This document shows positions 59,001-64,000 of a DNA stretch of 64,000 nt, piece after piece (position 1 is the stretch's first letter; every line of letters begins with the position of its first letter). The notes below the pieces were generated by a model. That model had not been told where the DNA came from, made no database searches, and saw nothing but the letters and a program-made list of their open reading frames with translations. Source of the stretch: Lineus longissimus (Eukaryota > Nemertea > Pilidiophora > Heteronemertea > Lineidae); the NCBI RefSeq assembly GCF_910592395.1, contig NC_088325.1, positions 13,580,109-13,644,108 of the forward strand, read 5' to 3'. Position numbers and translations under genes: made by a program.

Positions 59001-62000
59001 AGAGGGCAGCAGCTGCAGTGACCTCATCTTCGCGGAATGCTATTACTGACTGGGAGCCTCCTTTAAAGGCTGTGTATCCTCAGACAGATTGCTTGTGCCG
59101 TTTTCAAAGCCCTCTGTTCGCTTATGACCTTGTGATGCCTTATGCCCTACAGATCCAAATGATTATTTTTCTTTCTTTTTTGCTCCCTAGTTCTGCCTCT
59201 GCCAAGATAACATAGATATTCACTCAAGAATCACTCAGAATTTACGTGCCATTACCAAGCTCAGCAATTCTCTTCAAGTAAAGTCATAGCGCATGCCAAA
59301 AGAGAAAATCACCAAGAGTGAAGTTAGCTCATTCAAATCCACAATGAGCAGCTTTAATCCCAAAACTGATAGAAAACTACTTTGAGGGCTTTGAATCAGT
59401 TGGCAGAAGTTCGAAAAAACTCCAAAGTGCGTGCTGGGGAATTACATCATGTCAGATTCACATCAGTTTACAACCCACATGCAGGAATATGGACAGACCT
59501 TTAGTGTATCAAAAGCAAACTAAAAGTATTATTGGTATATTATGATTTAGCATGTCTGATGTGTTAGTTTGTGTTAACGTTAAAGTCTCAAACCTAAACA
59601 TAAATAAAAACAAAAAATTTAGAAAGGTCACAAACACCATTTTATGTCTGCAATCTTTCCAACATTTAAGAATCAAAAAACAAACTAAACCCCAGAAATA
59701 ACTCAGGTGAAAACCTACCAAATCTGCCTCTTAACATTTCATTGCCCCAAAAGGTGGAGCTCTGTTGTAAGGAAATGTGACCTCCTCATACTATGTATAT
59801 AGTCTTGGAGAATAAAATGAACAGAATTGAAATTGATGACCAAATTTAAACATTTGCCATTTCGTTTTACCATAACCAAGCTCCACCACGGATGCCGATC
59901 TAAAAAGAGGCAAATTAATCAACCATACTAACCTAGAATTGCAAAGGGTAAAGGTGCCTGTTGGTTCACCCTATGTACTCTATAAGCCAAAGTAAAGCCA
60001 GCAAACAAGAGTGAAATTAGCTGTTTTGAGTGCAAACTATATTTTTAGTGCAACTGTGGCCCAAAGCTAGTGTCATCTACATTATTTACACACTCTGAAA
60101 CACGAATCACTTCACTCACAAAGGGAATTTGCAGCTTTATGATCAAAATACAGGAAAGAGTTAAATAGTCCCATTTGTAGTCGTTGCCAATCCATCCTTT
60201 TGACTATTTTGTAGTCAGCAATGCTGTTGGCACTAGTTTGGCTAACAACATGGCAACGTCATCAGCGCCGTCACAACTGGGCATTGATGTTCAAAATAGC
60301 AGCCAATACTGATGCTCTCTACCCAGTTGGGAACCCCGAGGACCTGGTAGAGGTGATAGGCTACCTTATTGTTTGTCCTTACCCTGACGGACGAAGGTTG
60401 AGGTGGCAACCATCTTGGAATAGTCTACCTCAATACCTATGAAAGTCTGAAACACTATGTGAGGTAACAAGAAAAATTTTCACGAACAGCCGAATGGGTC
60501 ACTCATGATGTAAGTTGACAAAGTTGAATAAATACATGCAGTGAAGCTGTACACTGTACATATGCTGTGTTCTTTCGCTGAGAAGCTTAAATTTAATTTA
60601 GTAATGAAACGCTCAAGAAAGGAAATTTTATAAAGTAAAGTAAAATTACCCCACCTCAAATGAAAATTCTAATTCTAAATTTTACAAATGCAGGCAATGA
60701 ATCTTGGGCTAATACCCGATACTAAATAAAGTTAAAGAAAACCTTTAATAATGCCATTAGATTCAGATGACTATTTGATATTTTAGAAATCATCGGTTTT
60801 GATATTAACCCTTTCAGGTCCAAGGTCAACTTACCCCGCTAGCGTACTCGCCAGTAATACTGATCCGCTGGAAATGAGGCACAACCTCGTCCATCTTCTC
60901 ATCCATGAGCATCGCATCGTCGGCACTGGGAGCCTGGAGACCAGGTTGTTCATAGCCATTGTATGACCTGAAGTTAATGGAGATTGGATTTCGTTGAGCA
61001 ATAGATAAAAGGATGTCGAATCAGTTTCCAATAATTTGAAATGATTTTTTTGTGATTGAACGATGATCAGTGAAACATTTCTGCATTTATTTATGACAGC
61101 GGAATCTGGCAGTCTGAATATAATACATGTATCATCTGAAAAATCTATTAGTTATCACGCATGCGAATTCCCCGAAACTTGGCATTCAAAGTATTCATCC
61201 CTGTCTACACAACAATTGTTAAAATCCATATTCAGTACAAATTTACAAAATTGGAAATTCAAGTTTAAAATTACAATCAAATTTTTGGATTAACAGAGCA
61301 GGCTTTTAAAAATTGTCATTAAACATTTACTCGAGCATGCAATGCGAAATGTGTCCATGCAACAATAAAGTGAAACCGGTAACAGAGAATTCTATTCGAA
61401 ACGACAATGGCAAAAGGAATCACGTCATGGGAGACCTAGCCATCGTTGCGACGTCATTCGCTGGTTCCATTTAGTTCGTCTCACGCAAAGTTGTGTGACG
61501 TCCTCAACGGTAGTCATTGTCAGCATGATGCTCGCACGGGCCTGCAAAGGTATGCGACTCACTGCGCCATCTATTGGGATTTCAAAAGTCCATTTCCTCA
61601 TTACAACATCTAGACACTACACAATTCCACAAAAACTCTACACCAATTTTAGGTGTCACTCTAAAAAGTCATAAGATTTCATGGCAATTCTGAAACAAAC
61701 ATGTTGTCAACCTCAGGCACCATGAAGAGTTTGACAATCACCTCTTTCTAGTCAAGTGACACCTGTTGAGTGGCTGAACTTGGCCGAGTTATGGGTCAGG
61801 CTCTGTTCATCTCAGCATATCAGCTGATGGGATGTCTGAAACATCTAAAGCTGAACCCATAAGTCGGCGAGTTTCGTGTCCCCACAAAAGAGTTTCACCA
61901 CTGCATGGGGAGCTATCTGGAGAGGAAAGAGTACATCATGTTATGAAAACCTATCCTGCCACATTCAATCTAGCAAAAAACCAAAACCAACATCAAAATC

Positions 62001-62710
62001 AAAGATTTAAAGCTATAATTTAAGCCCCAAATCACCATACAGGGACATTGAACATATTGAATAAAGAATAAACATCACCTTCATGAACAATTCGTCAATA
62101 TTCAATGGATAACTTTTTCCAACTTGAATTTCACTGCATTTTTTTAACCCTTGGAGACCACAAAAGACGACGTTTGGCTCGGGACCATTGTTGCATTGAT
62201 TTGCCAAGTTGAATTGTCATGAGATATCAGATGATGAAAAGTGGATAAATCCATTATGAAATAGACATATTTATCAATAAATTGCTAAAATGTTTACAAA
62301 CAGATATCACAAGAATACAAACATGAACCATGAAATACAACAAAACAACGAAAGTCATGAAAATTTGAACCAGACTCACTGACTGAATGGTAATTTTGAT
62401 TCAATACTGTCTGGTTCCATGTACGGTGAATGATCACCATACGTTCCATCCGGTGACGGGCTGAAGTGAAGAAAGCCATGCACGTTTTGAATATTATTTG
62501 ACGTTAATTTTGACCACGACTGTAGCTTTTCAGGTCAAGCAATGTGAAATGTTTGAAACAGCCACGAGGTATTAAAACACAGCCTTGGATGACGAAAAAT
62601 AGTTGAATACTCTACCCATAATCACCACCTCTGGAAAATTTACAATATTTGTAAGGTTGGTAGGAAGACTGGTCATCAAAATTGTCATAGTCCTTAAACG
62701 GAAGAGGCAT
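50001..62710 (-). CDS. AMPD: AMP deaminase (AMPD2/3-like), complete catalytic gene
   Basis: Encodes AMP deaminase, which converts AMP to IMP in the purine nucleotide cycle. Coding exons 5' to 3': 62710-62616, 60967-60835, 58486-58306, 55657-55441, 55141-55012, 54458-54261, 53936-53805, 53597-53434, 53035-52909, 52507-52344, 51912-51792, 51532-51359, 50942-50832, 50159-50001; total 701 aa, all phases compatible. Zinc and catalytic motifs are intact: THIHA (His256, His258), [29 protein letters not shown] (His526, Glu529) and [11 protein letters not shown] (Asp603-604). The N-terminal [14 protein letters not shown] and [21 protein letters not shown] blocks are typical of the AMPD2/3 type. The N-terminus is shorter than in vertebrates (about 760 aa or more); no in-frame stop was found close upstream of the modelled ATG, so a longer first exon or alternative starts are possible. 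Several introns contain MITEs. Confidence 0.95.
50242..50622. mobile_element. MITE family B, copy 2 (381 bp, apparently full length)
   Basis: Ends CCTTTCAATTACAT and ATGATGTAACCGAAAGG, an imperfect inverted pair. It shares with the copy at 63484-63840 the whole interior, including CTGACATTGTCACATGCACC and TACACCGTATAGCGGTGTG. It lies in the last intron of the AMP deaminase gene. Confidence 0.92.
52008..52245. repeat. Tandem duplication of about 134 bp with poly(T) tracts
   Basis: The unit begins GCTGACCAGATGCACTACCA, runs through CATCCTAAAGCAATTTGAAC, a T-rich tract, TTTATTGAGTTTATTCAGAG and the palindrome GTATATTCATACACATTATG, then repeats. The two units differ mainly in T-tract length. It lies in an AMP deaminase intron, next to exon 10. 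Confidence 0.85.
54100..54240 (+). pseudogene. Possible non-LTR retroelement tail fragment
   Basis: A short plus-strand frame reads [20 protein letters not shown], which resembles the basic GRPRxRWxDxVxxD segment found near the end of some LINE ORF2 proteins. It lies in an AMP deaminase intron, ending just before exon 6. It is too short to be sure. Confidence 0.3.
54492..54842. mobile_element. MITE family C, copy 2 (351 bp, with internal duplication)
   Basis: Inverted relative to 38792-39023. A segment of about 120 bp, including GCCAGCCGGGCTTGCCAAAC and GGCGAGCTGGAGACTTTAC, occurs twice, which explains the greater length. Ends are GTCTATTTGGCAAGCC and GGCTTGCCAAGTAGTC. It lies in an AMP deaminase intron. 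Confidence 0.88.
57139..57256. mobile_element. MITE family E, copy 2 (118 bp, near-perfect hairpin)
   Basis: Ends GGGTGATATGAATAAAGACT and AGTCTTTATTCATATCACCC are exact inverted repeats extending through GCAAATGCTTTTA. The loop carries AGAAAGGCCTAGTGTAAATG. It lies in an AMP deaminase intron. Confidence 0.92.
58677..59042. mobile_element. MITE family A, copy 2 (366 bp)
   Basis: Same TIRs as 4954-5322 (TAGCATTCCGCGAAG and its complement) and collinear in inverted orientation over the full length. It lies in an AMP deaminase intron close to exon 3. Confidence 0.92.
59043..60834. other. AMP deaminase intron, no internal gene seen
   Basis: Short unrecognised frames only (73 codons at most). 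No inverted-repeat element was spotted in this part. Confidence 0.5.
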
Positions 62711-62875
62711 TTTTCCAAGACAGTCACCCACTACAGTTAAATGTACTTCCAACACAGATACAAATGCACAAATGATAGATGCCTGGCATATTAGGCCTTT
62801 GAAGACTAGTGTAATACAACAATAGAATTAATAAAAAGATAATTAGCAAAGGCCAAGTAATTAGAATACTGGGCA

Positions 62876-63302
62876 ACTCGGCCTATTCCCAACTCGGCCT
62901 ACCAACTCGGCCTGATAATAAATTATTGGTTTATTGGCATAGGTTTTCCATATATTGTTTTTTTTTGTTGCTGTATATATAGGCATACTATTTATTCATT
63001 CCTGGTGGAAATTTGAAGAGAATTCATCAAGATTTGGAGGAGAAATCCATGAAAGTACATTTGGAGTGCTACCGCGACTTTTCCACACTCGCCGCCGTTA
63101 TTTCATGGATTTCTCCTTCAAATCCCAATGAATTTTCTTCAAATTTCCAACAGGAATGAATACATAGTAGGCCTATATATACCAACAAAAAACAAAAAAA
63201 TATAAGAAAAACTTATGCCAATAAACCAATGATTTATAAACCAGGCCGAGTTGGTAGGCCTAGTTGGTAATAGGCCTAGTTGGTAATAGGCCGAGTTGGT
63301 CA
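62876..63302. repeat. Long hairpin, about 430 bp, with CCAACTCGGCCTA end repeats
   Basis: Arms of roughly 180-200 bp (about 62876-63055 and 63101-63302) pair almost throughout. The outer part is built of repeated AACTCGGCCTA words (their complement TAGGCCGAGTTGGT on the right), then TTATTGGTTTATTGGCATA, TATATATAGGC and TTCATTCCTGGTGGAAATTT, and near the centre GAGAAATCCATGAA. It is probably a large foldback MITE. It lies upstream of the modelled AMP deaminase start. Confidence 0.9.
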
Positions 63303-63483
63303 TACACCAGTCATTAGCCTAGATACCTGATAACCTAATATCAGGACTCTCAAATGTAGGTTATTCTGAAAGGCCCAAACAATCAACCTTGAGAATCAGT
63401 AACCCGGATTTTTATCATATCTTCATCTTGTGTGTTTAAGGCAGGCATTCAAAACTATTATCTTTTCAAGGCCAGTACGCAGG

Positions 63484-63840
63484 ATTTTCAATTACATGGA
63501 GACCTCTACACCCTGTATTTTTTAGCCTATTTTGGGGACATATTTTTTTTCTTTTTAGCTTAATTTGGGGACGTTTCGTTGTGCCAATTTGCCTGAACAT
63601 CGATGTCCTTATTGACTGACATTGTCACATGCACCTGAAAACTCATAATTTTAGGATGAAAAGTATCAAATTAGGCCATTTAGGATGAGATTTGGTCATT
63701 TAAGGTGTCAAAAAACGCTTCAGGGGGTCAAATTACCCCTTAAAAAAAAAAAAAATTTTTTTTTTTTTTCAGGGCCTAATTTGGGGACATGCCAAATTTC
63801 CTACACCGTATAGCGGTGTGAAAATGATGTAATCAAAAGG
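63484..63840. mobile_element. MITE family B, copy 3 (about 357 bp)
   Basis: Same orientation as 50242-50622 and nearly identical over most of its length (TTTTCAATTACATGGAGACC at the left, ATGATGTAATCAAAAGG at the right). It differs by a short deletion in the A/T-rich tract near the right end. Confidence 0.92.
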
Positions 63841-64000
63841 CCTGGTACGGCATGTTGGAATGCCTGGTTGAGTCTCAGCAAGCTGGGGGATTGATTCTCC
63901 AGAGTTTCTTCAATGGGACAACCTCAATTCAATCCTTTGAACGAAATGACACTGAAGACATCACAATTAGGGAAAATTATTGATTCGAGATACTCCATCA

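Overview
The window is animal nuclear DNA. It has intron-rich genes with GT-AG junctions, long introns, no operons, and many short repeats with terminal inverted repeats. The gene set (calsequestrin, IFT57, TTC12, AMP deaminase, a three-Ig GPI-type adhesion protein and single-domain phosphobase-methyltransferase-like genes), plus frequent TAGGCCTA and TACATGTA words, suggests a marine invertebrate (lophotrochozoan or non-chordate deuterostome). I cannot name a species. All exon models below were read by hand from splice sites and reading-frame phase; every listed exon set stays in frame.

Left part (1-20 kb): gene-poor. It holds a 37-bp minisatellite with a 330-bp higher-order period (about 1226-2640), the 3' end of a dead CR1-like non-LTR element (minus strand), one copy of a 369-bp MITE, the signal-peptide exon of a calsequestrin gene on the minus strand (the rest is not found in the window), and an apparently intronless 729-codon gene on the minus strand with a KEN box and an RVSF PP1-docking motif.

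Middle (20.6-29.4 kb): an inverted, tail-to-tail duplication of a six-coding-exon methyltransferase gene. Both copies have identical coding exon lengths (141-90-216-132-117-108), conserved TATA-like promoters and a 5'-UTR exon. Both keep the SAM site and most phosphate-binding positions of the phosphoethanolamine methyltransferase (PMT) family but lack the family's Arg-Asp pair; the plus-strand copy has diverged further.

Ciliary locus (31-41 kb): IFT57 (minus) and TTC12 (plus) sit head to head about 0.7 kb apart. One gene serves intraflagellar transport and the other dynein-arm assembly, so a shared ciliary promoter is likely. Upstream of IFT57 in coordinates (29.86-30.8 kb) lies a tandem array whose unit contains a mariner-like terminal word.

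Right part (41-64 kb): a broken RNase H/RT-type retroelement, then on the minus strand a 7-exon, 385-aa three-Ig-domain protein with a signal peptide and GPI-type tail, and a complete 14-coding-exon AMP deaminase (701 aa as modelled). Introns and flanks carry at least nine families of short inverted-repeat elements, several in two or three copies, and a roughly 430-bp near-perfect hairpin at 62.9-63.3 kb.
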